Shown here: positions 40,588 through 49,296 of the stretch, piece after piece
Position numbering within the stretch: position 1 is the first letter of the stretch
Layout of the letters: each line of letters opens with the position of its first letter
Source: DATDFB01 sp035276475
GTDB taxonomy: Bacteria; Acidobacteriota; Thermoanaerobaculia; Gp7-AA8
Length of the DNA: 64,000 bases
Direction of reading: 5' to 3'
Assembly: GCA_035276475.1 (NCBI GenBank)
Contig: DATELQ010000062.1
Span: 1-64,000, forward strand
Translations under genes and position numbers: made by a program
Notes under the pieces: generated by a model
What the model was told of the DNA's origin: nothing
The model's database searches: none
What the model saw: only the letters and a program-made list of their open reading frames with translations

Positions 40588-41648
40588 GCAAACAGCGTTT
40601 TCTCTTCCTCTTCCTCTCCCTCTTCGTCGAGAAAGTTCGAGACGCCGAGTCCCGCCAGCCGGTAGCGCGCGCTCTCCCCGAACACGAACTTGCCGAGGAG
40701 CTCCGTCCCGACGCGCGCGAGCTGCTCGGCGCTTGCGGGCGGCGCTTCGAGAGTCGTGCGCCGCGTGGCCGTCTTGAAGTCGCCGGTGCGCAGCTTCACC
40801 GTGATCGTGCGGCCGAGGAGTTTGCGCTCGGTGAGGGCGGCGAAGAGCGACTCCGCTTCGTTGCGGATGTAGGCAGCGACTTCATCGAGCGTGATGTCGG
40901 TGCGGAACGTGTTCTCGCTCGAGTACGACTTCCGCTCGCGGTTCGGCTCGACCGGGCTCTCGTCGATGCCGCGCGCGAGCTCCCAGAGGCGCGTGCCCCA
41001 CTTGCCGAAGCGCTCCACGAGCTGCTCTTGCGTGAAGCGCCGGAGGTCGCCGACCGTGGCCACGCCGATGTCTGTCATCACCGCCTCGGTGGCCCTGCCG
41101 ACGCCGGGGATCTTCCGCACCGGCAGGTCGACGAGAAAACGATCCACCTGATGCGGGCGGATGACGAAGAGGCCGTCGGGCTTCTTCCAGTCGGAGGCGA
41201 TCTTCGCCAGAAACTTGTTCGGCGCCACGCCGGCCGACGCCGTCAACTGCGTCTCCGCGCGAATCTCCGCGCGGATTGTCTCCGCCGTCTGTGTCGCCGT
41301 CGGAATCCCGGTCAGCTCCTGCGTCACGTCGAGGTAGGCCTCGTCGAGCGAGAGCGGCTCGACCAGCGGCGTGTGGCGCTCGAAGATGTCGCGAATCTGC
41401 CGCGACACGGCGCGGTACTTGTCGAAGTTCGGGTGGATGAACTCCGCGTCGGGGCAGAGCCGCCGCGCGCGCGTGGCCGGCATGGCGGAGTGCACGCCGA
41501 ACTTGCGGGCCTCGTACGACGCGGCGCAGACCACGCTGCGCTCGCCCGGCCAGCCGACGATCACCGGCCGGCCGCGCAGCTCCGGGCGGTCGCGCTGCTC
41601 GACGGATGCGTAGAATGCATCCATATCGATATGGATGATCTTTCTCAC
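40584..41648 (-). CDS. dinB: DNA polymerase IV
   Basis: 354 residues, Y-family translesion polymerase: IIHIDMDAFYASVEQRDRPE at the start (metal Asp), SLDEAYLDVTQ (catalytic Asp-Glu), helix-hairpin-helix IPGVGRATE and a little-finger domain. The C-terminus is Glu-rich (LDEEGEEEEEKTLFA), and EKTLFA resembles a beta-clamp binding tail (QxxLF-like). It starts at GTG 41648 and overlaps the divergent aldolase-like gene by 18 bp. Confidence 0.93.
   Translation of the reverse strand: MRKIIHIDMDAFYASVEQRDRPELRGRPVIVGWPGERSVVCAASYEARKFGVHSAMPATRARRLCPDAEFIHPNFDKYRAVSRQIRDIFERHTPLVEPLSLDEAYLDVTQELTGIPTATQTAETIRAEIRAETQLTASAGVAPNKFLAKIASDWKKPDGLFVIRPHQVDRFLVDLPVRKIPGVGRATEAVMTDIGVATVGDLRRFTQEQLVERFGKWGTRLWELARGIDESPVEPNRERKSYSSENTFRTDITLDEVAAYIRNEAESLFAALTERKLLGRTITVKLRTGDFKTATRRTTLEAPPASAEQLARVGTELLGKFVFGESARYRLAGLGVSNFLDEEGEEEEEKTLFA
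41618..41637. promoter_or_regulatory. 20-bp perfect palindrome in the overlapping starts of dinB and the aldolase-like gene
   Basis: CATCCATATC (41618-41627) and GATATGGATG (41628-41637) are exact complements. It encodes part of the conserved DinB start (His-Ile-Asp-Met-Asp) and includes the ATG of the divergent gene. It is AT-rich for this genome. It may be an operator for both genes or a by-product of coding constraint. Confidence 0.5.
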
Positions 41649-42740
41649 GGCCTAACCACGCCCGCCTTCCTCGTCGATCCCGTCATTGTCGAACGAAACT
41701 GCGCGCGCATGCGCGGCAAGGCGCAGCGGTCGGGGACGGCCTTTCGGCCGCACGTGAAGACGCACAAGACGATCGAGATCGCGCGCAAGCAGCACGGCGG
41801 CGGCTGGGGGCCGATCACCGTGTCGACCTTGGCGGAGGCGGAGCTCTTCGCGAAGAACGGCTTCCGCGACATCACCTACGCGGTGCCGGTGGCGCCGGAG
41901 AAGCTCGCGCGCGTGGCCGCGCTGGCGCAGCAGATCGAACGCCTCAACGTGCTGATCGACAGCGAGGCGGCGCTGCGCGCGATCGAGGAGTTCCACCGCC
42001 TGCACGGCACGCGCTTCCACGTCTTTCTGAAGGTCGACTGCGGCTACCACCGCGCCGGCGTCAATCCCGCCGATCCCGACAGCGCGCGCCTGGCCATCGC
42101 CATCGCCGAGTCGCCCGCGGTCACGTTTCAGGGCCTCCTGACGCACGCCGGACATTCGTACCACGCCCGCGACGTGGAGGAGATCCGGCGCATCGCCGCC
42201 GAGGAGGCGACGTGCCTGACGCGGTTCCGCGCTCTACTCGGCGAAGAGTTCGGCGAGGTCGTGCGCAGCGTCGGCTCGACCCCGACGCTCTCCGTCATCG
42301 ATGACTTCAGCGGCGCCGACGAAGTGCGCCCCGGCAACTATGTTTTCTACGACGCCTTCCAGGCCGCGGTCGGCGCGTGCACGCCGGCGGACGTGGCAGT
42401 GTCGGTGCTGGCCACAGTCGTCGGCTCGTATCCGGAGCGCCAGCATGCGATCGTCGACGCCGGCGCGCTCGCGCTCTCCAAAGACTTGGGGGCCGATCAC
42501 CTCGACCCGCACGCCGGCTACGGCGTCGTCTGCGACCTCAACCTGCGGCTGCTCCCAGCCAGGCTCGTGGCGCTGTCGCAGGAGCACGGGAAGATCGAGA
42601 CGAGCGCGCCGCTGCCGGTTGGGACGCGCGTGCGCATCGTGCCGAACCACTCCTGCCTCACCGCGGCGATGTTCGACGTCTACCACGCGGTCGACGGCGG
42701 GCGGGTGGTGGGGGAGTGGCGGCCGGCGCGGGGATGGTGA
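41631..42740 (+). CDS. D-threonine aldolase / D-serine dehydratase-like PLP enzyme
   Basis: 369 residues with an alanine-racemase-type barrel: LTTPAFLVDPVIVERNCARM, then FRPHVKTHKTIEIA with the PLP lysine in HVKTHK, followed by the D-Ser dehydratase-like C-terminal domain with the Zn-type His/Cys in PNHSCLTA. It acts on D-3-hydroxyamino acids. The start is ATG 41631 (MDDLSHGLTTPAF); the longer frame upstream is antisense dinB. Its 5' end overlaps divergent dinB. Confidence 0.88.
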   Translation: MDDLSHGLTTPAFLVDPVIVERNCARMRGKAQRSGTAFRPHVKTHKTIEIARKQHGGGWGPITVSTLAEAELFAKNGFRDITYAVPVAPEKLARVAALAQQIERLNVLIDSEAALRAIEEFHRLHGTRFHVFLKVDCGYHRAGVNPADPDSARLAIAIAESPAVTFQGLLTHAGHSYHARDVEEIRRIAAEEATCLTRFRALLGEEFGEVVRSVGSTPTLSVIDDFSGADEVRPGNYVFYDAFQAAVGACTPADVAVSVLATVVGSYPERQHAIVDAGALALSKDLGADHLDPHAGYGVVCDLNLRLLPARLVALSQEHGKIETSAPLPVGTRVRIVPNHSCLTAAMFDVYHAVDGGRVVGEWRPARGW

Positions 42741-42770
42741 TCGGGCGCACAAGTTGCTCCTGAGCTATCC

Positions 42771-43082
42771 ATGGACAGACCGAAAGAACCGCAGAGCTAC
42801 GGCAGCGGAGGCGACTGGCAGACGGGCAACGTCGACGAGGAAGTGAACCGGCAGAAGGGGCATCCGAGCGCGCAGCACGGCGACTTCTACGAGTCGCGCC
42901 GCGATTCCGAGGAGACGCACGAGCATCAGGGAGGCAAGGTCTCGCCGGAGCAGATCGAGGAGAACGCGCAGCCCGGCGGGCAGCCGGACGCCGGCGGGGA
43001 CGTGCCGCCCCGCAACGTCAGCACGGAGGCGGGCGGCGCGAAGCGCCTGAGTTACTTCCGCGATCGCGACTACAAGCCGTGA
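42771..43082 (+). CDS. Small hydrophilic hypothetical protein
   Basis: 103 residues, almost entirely polar and Gly/Glu/Gln-rich (YGSGGDWQTGNVDEEVNRQK, EETHEHQGGKVSPEQIEENA). It looks disordered, like stress-related hydrophilins or small uncharacterised proteins of environmental bacteria. The reading frame has typical third-position GC. Function unknown. Confidence 0.6.
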   Translation: MDRPKEPQSYGSGGDWQTGNVDEEVNRQKGHPSAQHGDFYESRRDSEETHEHQGGKVSPEQIEENAQPGGQPDAGGDVPPRNVSTEAGGAKRLSYFRDRDYKP

Positions 43083-43093
43083 GGCCCGTCGCG

Positions 43094-43135
43094 TGTGATC
43101 CAAGTCACGAAATCGACTGCAGAAGCCGCTACCAT
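43094..43135 (+). promoter_or_regulatory. CRP/FNR-like site and -10 upstream of the GGDEF-EAL gene
   Basis: TGTGATCCAAGTCACG (43094-43109) matches the TGTGA-N6-TCACA half-sites in nine of ten positions. A TACCAT -10 candidate follows at 43130-43135, so the site centre would be near -41 relative to transcription start, the class II activator position. It suggests a cyclic-nucleotide-responsive CRP-family regulator. No such regulator is in the window. Confidence 0.45.
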
Positions 43136-43152
43136 TCGGTTACAGGTCCTGC

Positions 43153-46100
43153 GTGCCCATTCACACGCTATCCGCCGGGTTAGCGCGCGATGCTCTTGCA
43201 CTCGCGACGCTCTTTACCGCCGTCGCCATTTTTCTCTTGGGCGGCGCTGTCATCGCCCGTGGCCGCGCGTCGCTTCTCTCCAGCCTCTTTTTTCTGATGA
43301 CGTTCGGGGCGAGCGGCTGGCTGGCCTTCGACGCCGGAACGTTCGTCGCCTCTGACGCCGCCCTCGCGCTGGCCTTCTCCCGCGCCGCCCTCGCCTCGGC
43401 GTGCATCGTTCCGGCGGCGATGTTCCATTTCGCCGTCGTGTACACGAAGCGCACGAGACGCCTGGGCGGCATCGTCGTCGCCTGTTGGATCTTCTGCGCG
43501 GCCGTGGCCGTCGCGGCGCTCTTCACGCCACTCGTCATCCCCGACGTCCACCAATACTCGTGGGGCTTCTACGGCCGCACGACATTGGTTGACCTCGGGT
43601 GGATCGTGGTCTTCGCTGCGATCGCCGCCGCCAGCATCCGCCTCATCTCCCGCCTCGTGCACGAGGACGATCCGCTCACCCGCGCCGGCGCGCGCGCCAT
43701 CGTCGTCGCCTGCATCGCCGGGCTCTTCGCCGCCGTCAACCTTCTGCCGGCGTTCGGCGTCGGCATCGTGCCGCTCGGATTCCTGGCTCTTCTCGCGTTC
43801 GTCGGCCTCTCCGCGAACGCGATCTGGCGATACGGCCTGGTGCAGCTCACGCCGCAGTTCGCCGCGGAGCAGGTGCTGGCGACGATGAAGGGCGCCGTGC
43901 TGGTCGTCGATCTCGAGGCCAAGATCCGCGTCGCCAACGACGCCGCCTGCTCGATGCTCGGCTACAAGGAAAAAGACCTCGTCGGGCAGCCGTTGAAGAC
44001 GATCTTCGACGAGGGCGACAAGATCAGCACCGGGAAGCTGCTGCACAGCATGGGGGTGCTGGAGCGGAGCATGGGGTGGCGCGCCGCCGACGGGACGCGC
44101 ATCGAGGTCTCGGCGACGTCGTCGTTCATCCGCGACCGCGAGGGGACGCCGGTCGGCGTCGTCTACGTCGCCACCGACGTCACGGAGCGCCGCCGCTCCG
44201 AGCAGGCCATGCGCGAGAGCGAGCACCGCTACCGCACGCTCTTCGACGGCAATCCGCTGCCGATGTGGATTTACGACTTCGAGACGCTGCAATTCCTCGC
44301 CGTCAACGAGGCGGCCACGCGCACGTACGGCTATTCGAAGAGCGAGTTCCTGCGCATGCGCATCACCGACATCCGCCCGGCCGAGGACCTGCCGCGGATG
44401 CACGCGCGCCTCACGGAGCTGCGCGAGCGGACGGCGCCGATGCTGTTCCGCCACCGCAAAAAGGACGGGACGATTTTCTGGGTGGAGATCACGTCGTACG
44501 AGTTCGTGACCGCGGGCCGCCGCGCGCGCCTGGTGATCTCGGTCGACGTGACCGAGCGCCAGCGCGCCGAGCAGCTGGTGCGCGAGAGCGAGGAGCGCTA
44601 CCGGAGCCTGGTCGAGCTGTCGCCCGACGCGATCATGCTCCACGCCGACCGCCGCTTCATCTTCCTCAACCAGGCCGCCGTCGAGCTCCTCGGCGCGAAC
44701 AGCGCGGACGACCTGATCGGCACGTCGATCATCGACCGCGTCCATCCCGACTCGCGCAACATGGTAGCGAGCCGCCTGCGCACGCTCGACGAAGGGCACG
44801 ACGTGCCGATGGTCGAAGAGCGGTTCATCCGTCTCGACGGCAGCGCGGTGGAGGTCGAGGTCGCGGCGATCTCCTTCGTCTTCAATGGCCGGCCGGCCGT
44901 GCAGGTCGTGGCGCGCGACATCTCGCAGCGCAAGCAGATCGAGGAGCGGTATCGGCTGCTCTTCGAGCGCAACCTCGCGGGCGTGTTCCGCACCACGATC
45001 GACGGCCGCATTCTCGACTGCAACGACGCGCTGGCGCGCATCTTCGGCTACCGCAACAAGGAAGAGCTGCTGGCGCGCTCGGCGTCGGACGTCTACTTCG
45101 ACGCCGAGGACCGCGAGAACGTGCTCAATGAGCTGCGCGAGCACGGGTCGCTCACGAACATCGAGACGCGCATGCGCCGCGCCGACGGCAGCGAGTTGTG
45201 GGTGCTGGAGAACGTGACGCTGATCGACACGCGCGGGGAGATGGAAGGGACGATCATCGACATCACCGAGCGCAAGACGGCGCAGGAGCAGATCGAGTAT
45301 CAGGCCTTCCACGACGTGCTCACCGGGCTGCCGAACCGGCGGCTCTTCCGCGACCGCATCGGCGTGGCCCTGGCGCACGCGCGGCGGCAGCGCAGCGGGA
45401 TCGCCGTGATGTTTCTCGACCTCGATCAGTTCAAGCTGGTGAATGACACGCTCGGACACACGGTGGGCGACGCGCTGCTGCAGGCCATCGCGAATCGGCT
45501 CGTCGGCTGCGTGCGCGCCGAGGACACGGTGGCGCGCATGGGGGGCGACGAGTTCACGATCCTCGTGTCGAACACGAGCGACCGCCGCGCCGCCGGCATC
45601 GTCGCGCAGAAGGCGCTGGAGACGGTGGCGCAGCCGCTCGACATCGACGGGCACGAGCTCTTCGTCACGACGTCGCTCGGCATCTCGATGTTTCCGGACG
45701 ACGGCACGGACGCGGAGACGCTGCTCAAGAACGCCGACCGGGCCATGTACCGCGCGAAAGAGGCGGGGCGCAACAATTTCCAGTACTCGACGACGGACGC
45801 GTTCGAGACGTCGGTGGGGCGGCTGTCGATCGAAGCGAGCCTGCACCACGCGCTCGAGCGCGAGGAGCTGGTGGTGCACTACCAGCCGATCATCGACCTG
45901 GCGTCGCACGACATCGTCGGCGCCGAGGCGCTGGTGCGCTGGAAGCATCCGGACAACGGGCTGATGGGGCCGGACGACTTCATCCACATCGCCGAGGAGT
46001 GCGGGCTGATCGTGCCGATGGGAGAGTGGATCCTCCGCACGGCGTGCGCGCAGATGAAGGAGTGGCACGACAGTGGGCACGAGGGGCTGCGCATCGCCGT

Positions 46101-46587
46101 GAACCTTTCGCCGCGGCAGTTCCAGCAGCGCGAGCTCCCGGCGATGATCGAGCGGGTGCTGCGCGAGACCGGCCTGGCGGCGGCGATGCTCGACATCGAG
46201 ATCACGGAGTCGGCGGCGATGCAGAACGCCGAGCAGTCGCTGGCCGTGATGCGCAAGCTGAAGGAAATGGGGGTGCGGATCTCGATCGACGACTTCGGCA
46301 CCGGCTATTCGTCGCTGTCGTACCTGAAGCGCTTCCCGATCGACACGGTGAAGATCGACCAGAATTTCGTGCGCGACCTCGCCCAGTCGGCGAACGACGC
46401 CGCGATCGTGACGGCGGTGATCTCGATGGCCCGCGCGCTGAAGCTCGGCGTGATCGCCGAGGGGGTGGAGACGGAGGAGCAGCTCGCGTTCCTCAAACGC
46501 GAGCAGTGCGAGACGATCCAGGGGTTTCTGTATAGCAGGCCGGTGCCGGCGGAGGAGTTCGGGGCGGCGCTGCGGGCGATGGCGTAG
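43153..46587 (+). CDS. Membrane PAS-GGDEF-EAL cyclic-di-GMP protein
   Basis: 1144 residues. An N-terminal seven-helix membrane sensor (about 5-235) resembles the 7TM region of some histidine kinases. Four PAS domains follow (about 245-345, 355-470, 480-590, 600-705). The GGDEF domain has intact GGDEF at 797-801 with the inhibitory RxxD site five residues before. The EAL domain has EALVRW near 927 and DDFGTGYSSL near 1046. Both synthase and phosphodiesterase sites look complete, so it may switch between making and breaking c-di-GMP. GTG start. Confidence 0.93.
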   Translation: MPIHTLSAGLARDALALATLFTAVAIFLLGGAVIARGRASLLSSLFFLMTFGASGWLAFDAGTFVASDAALALAFSRAALASACIVPAAMFHFAVVYTKRTRRLGGIVVACWIFCAAVAVAALFTPLVIPDVHQYSWGFYGRTTLVDLGWIVVFAAIAAASIRLISRLVHEDDPLTRAGARAIVVACIAGLFAAVNLLPAFGVGIVPLGFLALLAFVGLSANAIWRYGLVQLTPQFAAEQVLATMKGAVLVVDLEAKIRVANDAACSMLGYKEKDLVGQPLKTIFDEGDKISTGKLLHSMGVLERSMGWRAADGTRIEVSATSSFIRDREGTPVGVVYVATDVTERRRSEQAMRESEHRYRTLFDGNPLPMWIYDFETLQFLAVNEAATRTYGYSKSEFLRMRITDIRPAEDLPRMHARLTELRERTAPMLFRHRKKDGTIFWVEITSYEFVTAGRRARLVISVDVTERQRAEQLVRESEERYRSLVELSPDAIMLHADRRFIFLNQAAVELLGANSADDLIGTSIIDRVHPDSRNMVASRLRTLDEGHDVPMVEERFIRLDGSAVEVEVAAISFVFNGRPAVQVVARDISQRKQIEERYRLLFERNLAGVFRTTIDGRILDCNDALARIFGYRNKEELLARSASDVYFDAEDRENVLNELREHGSLTNIETRMRRADGSELWVLENVTLIDTRGEMEGTIIDITERKTAQEQIEYQAFHDVLTGLPNRRLFRDRIGVALAHARRQRSGIAVMFLDLDQFKLVNDTLGHTVGDALLQAIANRLVGCVRAEDTVARMGGDEFTILVSNTSDRRAAGIVAQKALETVAQPLDIDGHELFVTTSLGISMFPDDGTDAETLLKNADRAMYRAKEAGRNNFQYSTTDAFETSVGRLSIEASLHHALEREELVVHYQPIIDLASHDIVGAEALVRWKHPDNGLMGPDDFIHIAEECGLIVPMGEWILRTACAQMKEWHDSGHEGLRIAVNLSPRQFQQRELPAMIERVLRETGLAAAMLDIEITESAAMQNAEQSLAVMRKLKEMGVRISIDDFGTGYSSLSYLKRFPIDTVKIDQNFVRDLAQSANDAAIVTAVISMARALKLGVIAEGVETEEQLAFLKREQCETIQGFLYSRPVPAEEFGAALRAMA

Positions 46588-46605
46588 GGGATACAATCCC
46601 GCCCC

Positions 46606-48273
46606 ATGAAAAAGCTTGCAGTCCTATGCTTCGCCGCCTCCATGCTCGCGGCGGCGAAGCCGGTCGTCGACTGGTCCACCGTCGCTCCCGACATCGAGCA
46701 GCGCCTCGCCAAGTTCAAGCCGGTCGAGATGCCCTTTACCCGCGAGGGCTACAGTAAGCGCGAGGTGCGGCTCATCAACGAGCTCGTCGCCGCGCTGCGC
46801 GACCTCGAGGATATTTACTGGCGGCAGAACAATCCCGACGACATTGCCATCTGGCAGGGACTGGCGGGCGACACGACGGCGCGCGGGAAGGCGCTGCGGC
46901 GCTACCTCTGGATCAACGGCAGCCGCTTCGATCAGATCAAAGAGAACGAGCCGTTCATCGGCCATGAGCCGGATCCGCCGGGGCGGCACCTCTACCCGAA
47001 AGGCATCACCCGCGACGAGATCGAGGCCTACGTCAAGGACCATCCGAGCGAGAAAGCGAAGATCTACGACGAGCGCACCGTCGTCGAGCTGGTCAGCCGC
47101 ACTCCGCTGAAGCTGCGCACGGTGCCGTATCACGTCAAGTACAAAAAGTGGCTGGCGTCGGCGGCGGCGCATCTGCGCAACGCCGCGGCCAGCAGCGACG
47201 ACAAGGCCTTCGCCAAGTTCCTGCGCATGCGCGCCGACGCGCTGCTGAGCGACGACTACTACCCGAGCGATCTCGCCTGGGTGCGCCTGGAGAACCCGAA
47301 GTTCGACATCATCTTCGCTCCCTACGAGACCTACCTCGACGATCTCCTCGGCATCAAGACTTCGTACGGCGCGTCACTCCTCATCCGCAACGAGCCGGAG
47401 AGCCAGAAGCTCGCCGTCTTTCAAAAGTACGTGCCCGACATCCAGGACGCGCTGCCGCTCGCAGCCGAGGACCGGCCGTCGAAGAAGGGATTCGCGTCGC
47501 CGATGGAAGTCATGGACGCGCCGTTCCGCGCCGGCGACCTGCGCCACGGCTACCAGGCCGCGGCCGACAACCTGCCGAACGATCCGCGCATCCACGAGAA
47601 GGTCGGCAGCAAGAAGATCTTCTTCAAGAACTACATGGATGCGCGCGTCGACTACGTGATCCTGCCGGTGGCGAAGCTGCTGATGCGCTCTGACCAGGCC
47701 GCGCGCGCGTCGGCCGAGGGCTACCTCGCCGCGGTGATGATGCACGAGATCTCCCACGGCCTCGGGCCCGCGTTCGCGCGGCAGAACGGCAAGCGCGTCG
47801 ACATCCGCGAAGCGATCGGGCCGACGTACTCCGGCCTCGAGGAAGCGAAGGCCGACGTCACCGGCATGTTCGGTCTCAAGTGGCTCGTCGACCACGGCGC
47901 GCTGCCGAAGGAGCGGCTCGAGGAGTATTACGCGTCGTACGTCGGCGGCATTTTCCGCACGGTGCGCTTCGGCACCGCGGAGGCGCACGGCCGCGCGGAG
48001 ATGATGGAGTTCAACTTCCTCAGCGAGCGCGGCGCGATCACGCGCGACGCGTCGGGGCGCTACGCCGTCGACTACGCCAAGATCGGCGACGCCATCGCGG
48101 CGCTGACGAAGGAGCTCCTGGAGATCGAGGCGACGGGCGACCGCGCGCGCGCCGAGGCGTGGTTCGCGAAGTACGACAAGATGCCGGCGGAATTGCGCGC
48201 GGCGCTCGACGCGGCGAAGGACGTGCCGGTCGACGTCGATCCGTATCCGTCGTTCAAAGAAGGCGTCCGGTAG
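46606..48273 (+). CDS. M49-like metallopeptidase (dipeptidyl peptidase III family), exported
   Basis: 555 residues with a signal peptide (MKKLAVLCFAASMLAAA). The zinc motif is His380-Glu-Ile-Ser-His384 in MMHEISHGLGPAF, with the third ligand in LEEAKAD (Glu412/413). Classical DPP III has the hexapeptide HEXXGH; the pentapeptide HEISH is known, as I recall, from the Caldithrix enzyme. TACAAT at 46592-46597 lies eight nt before the ATG, implying a leaderless mRNA. It likely removes dipeptides from oligopeptides in the periplasm. Confidence 0.82.
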   Translation: MKKLAVLCFAASMLAAAKPVVDWSTVAPDIEQRLAKFKPVEMPFTREGYSKREVRLINELVAALRDLEDIYWRQNNPDDIAIWQGLAGDTTARGKALRRYLWINGSRFDQIKENEPFIGHEPDPPGRHLYPKGITRDEIEAYVKDHPSEKAKIYDERTVVELVSRTPLKLRTVPYHVKYKKWLASAAAHLRNAAASSDDKAFAKFLRMRADALLSDDYYPSDLAWVRLENPKFDIIFAPYETYLDDLLGIKTSYGASLLIRNEPESQKLAVFQKYVPDIQDALPLAAEDRPSKKGFASPMEVMDAPFRAGDLRHGYQAAADNLPNDPRIHEKVGSKKIFFKNYMDARVDYVILPVAKLLMRSDQAARASAEGYLAAVMMHEISHGLGPAFARQNGKRVDIREAIGPTYSGLEEAKADVTGMFGLKWLVDHGALPKERLEEYYASYVGGIFRTVRFGTAEAHGRAEMMEFNFLSERGAITRDASGRYAVDYAKIGDAIAALTKELLEIEATGDRARAEAWFAKYDKMPAELRAALDAAKDVPVDVDPYPSFKEGVR

Positions 48274-48296
48274 AGTTTGACAAGGGCAGTGGCGCG

Positions 48297-48788
48297 ATGC
48301 AGATTGTGCGGCGTTCAGCAGTGGATAGAACGGCAATGACCGCGGAGCAGCAGAGGCGCGTTCTCGTCGTCGACGATGACGCCGGGATTCGCAAACTGCT
48401 TGGCACGGTCTTGAGCGGGCGTGGCCTCAGCGTCGATGAAGCGGATGATGGGCAGGCCGCGCTCGATCTGATCGAGACGCGGCAGTACGGCGTGATCGTG
48501 CTCGACCTGGTCATGCCGGTGCTCGACGGCTTCACGGTCGTGGAGACGCTCAAGCATCTCACGCCGCGTCCCGTCGTTCTCGTCATCAGCGGCGCGGGGC
48601 ACGACGTCGTCGAGCAGCTCGATCCCGCGACAGTGCACGGCATCGTGCGCAAGCCGTTCGACCCCGAGGAGCTGGCGAACGTCGTGGCGGCGTGCGCGGA
48701 GATCCGCAGCCGGATGTCGCTGGAGACGATGGCCCTCGCGCTCGTGGCGGGAGGGTCGTTGTTCGCCCTGCTGCCGTTCAGCGGCTAG
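48297..48788 (+). CDS. Stand-alone receiver-domain response regulator
   Basis: 163 residues from ATG 48297 (ATG 48336 is an alternative that starts closer to the fold). CheY-like: Asp residues in LVVDDDAGI, phospho-Asp in VIVLDLVMP and Lys in VRKPFDPEE. No output domain. The last 20 residues (METMALALVAGGSLFALLP area) are hydrophobic, unusual for a CheY-like protein and possibly a membrane or partner anchor. It shares a CTAG stop overlap with the convergent receiver gene. Confidence 0.85.
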   Translation: MQIVRRSAVDRTAMTAEQQRRVLVVDDDAGIRKLLGTVLSGRGLSVDEADDGQAALDLIETRQYGVIVLDLVMPVLDGFTVVETLKHLTPRPVVLVISGAGHDVVEQLDPATVHGIVRKPFDPEELANVVAACAEIRSRMSLETMALALVAGGSLFALLPFSG

Positions 48789-49246
48789 CGATTTGCGTAG
48801 CGCAGCAGATCGGCTATCAACAGAATCACCGGCGTCGACGAGTACAGCACGTTGCCGAAGCCGCCGCCGGCCAGCCCCGCGCACGTTTTGACGGTGTCGA
48901 GCAGCACATCGACGTCGAACGGCTTGCGAATCACGCCGCAGACGTCGTAATTGCGGAGGCGCTCGACCTCGCGGTCGTGCAGCGCGGCGCTGACGATGAT
49001 GACGCGCTTGAGCGTCGCCGGCGTGTGCTCGCGCAGGTGCTCGAGGACGCCGAAGCCGTCCATCTGGGGCATGCGCAGGTCGAGGAGAATAGCGGCGTAC
49101 TGCCGTGTCTTGAGCTGTTCGATGGCTTGGTAGCCGTCGCCGGCGATCTCGACGGCGAACTCGCGCTGCAGCAGCGCCATCATGAGCGCGCACGTTGCTT
49201 CGTTATCATCGACGAGGAGGACATACGGCTTCTCGATTCGGGACAT
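48785..49246 (-). CDS. Stand-alone receiver-domain response regulator
   Basis: 153 residues from ATG 49246 (MSRIEKPYVLLVDDNEAT); ATG 49288 would add 14 residues and leave only eight bases to rsgA. Phospho-Asp in AILLDLRMP and Lys in IRKPFDVD. The C-terminal tail (VLYSSTPVILLIADLLRYA) is hydrophobic. It is about as long as its convergent neighbour and similar to it in the KPFD region, suggesting an old inverted duplication or a cooperating pair. Confidence 0.82.
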   Translation of the reverse strand: MSRIEKPYVLLVDDNEATCALMMALLQREFAVEIAGDGYQAIEQLKTRQYAAILLDLRMPQMDGFGVLEHLREHTPATLKRVIIVSAALHDREVERLRNYDVCGVIRKPFDVDVLLDTVKTCAGLAGGGFGNVLYSSTPVILLIADLLRYANR

Positions 49247-49296
49247 CGAAAACGCCTCGCTGGACTCGTGATCTCGGACGGGAGACATTGTAAACG

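Noticed and set aside
43180..46596. 1138-codon minus-strand open frame opposite the GGDEF-EAL gene
   Set aside because: Antisense shadow of a clear multi-domain protein; no recognisable domain of its own.
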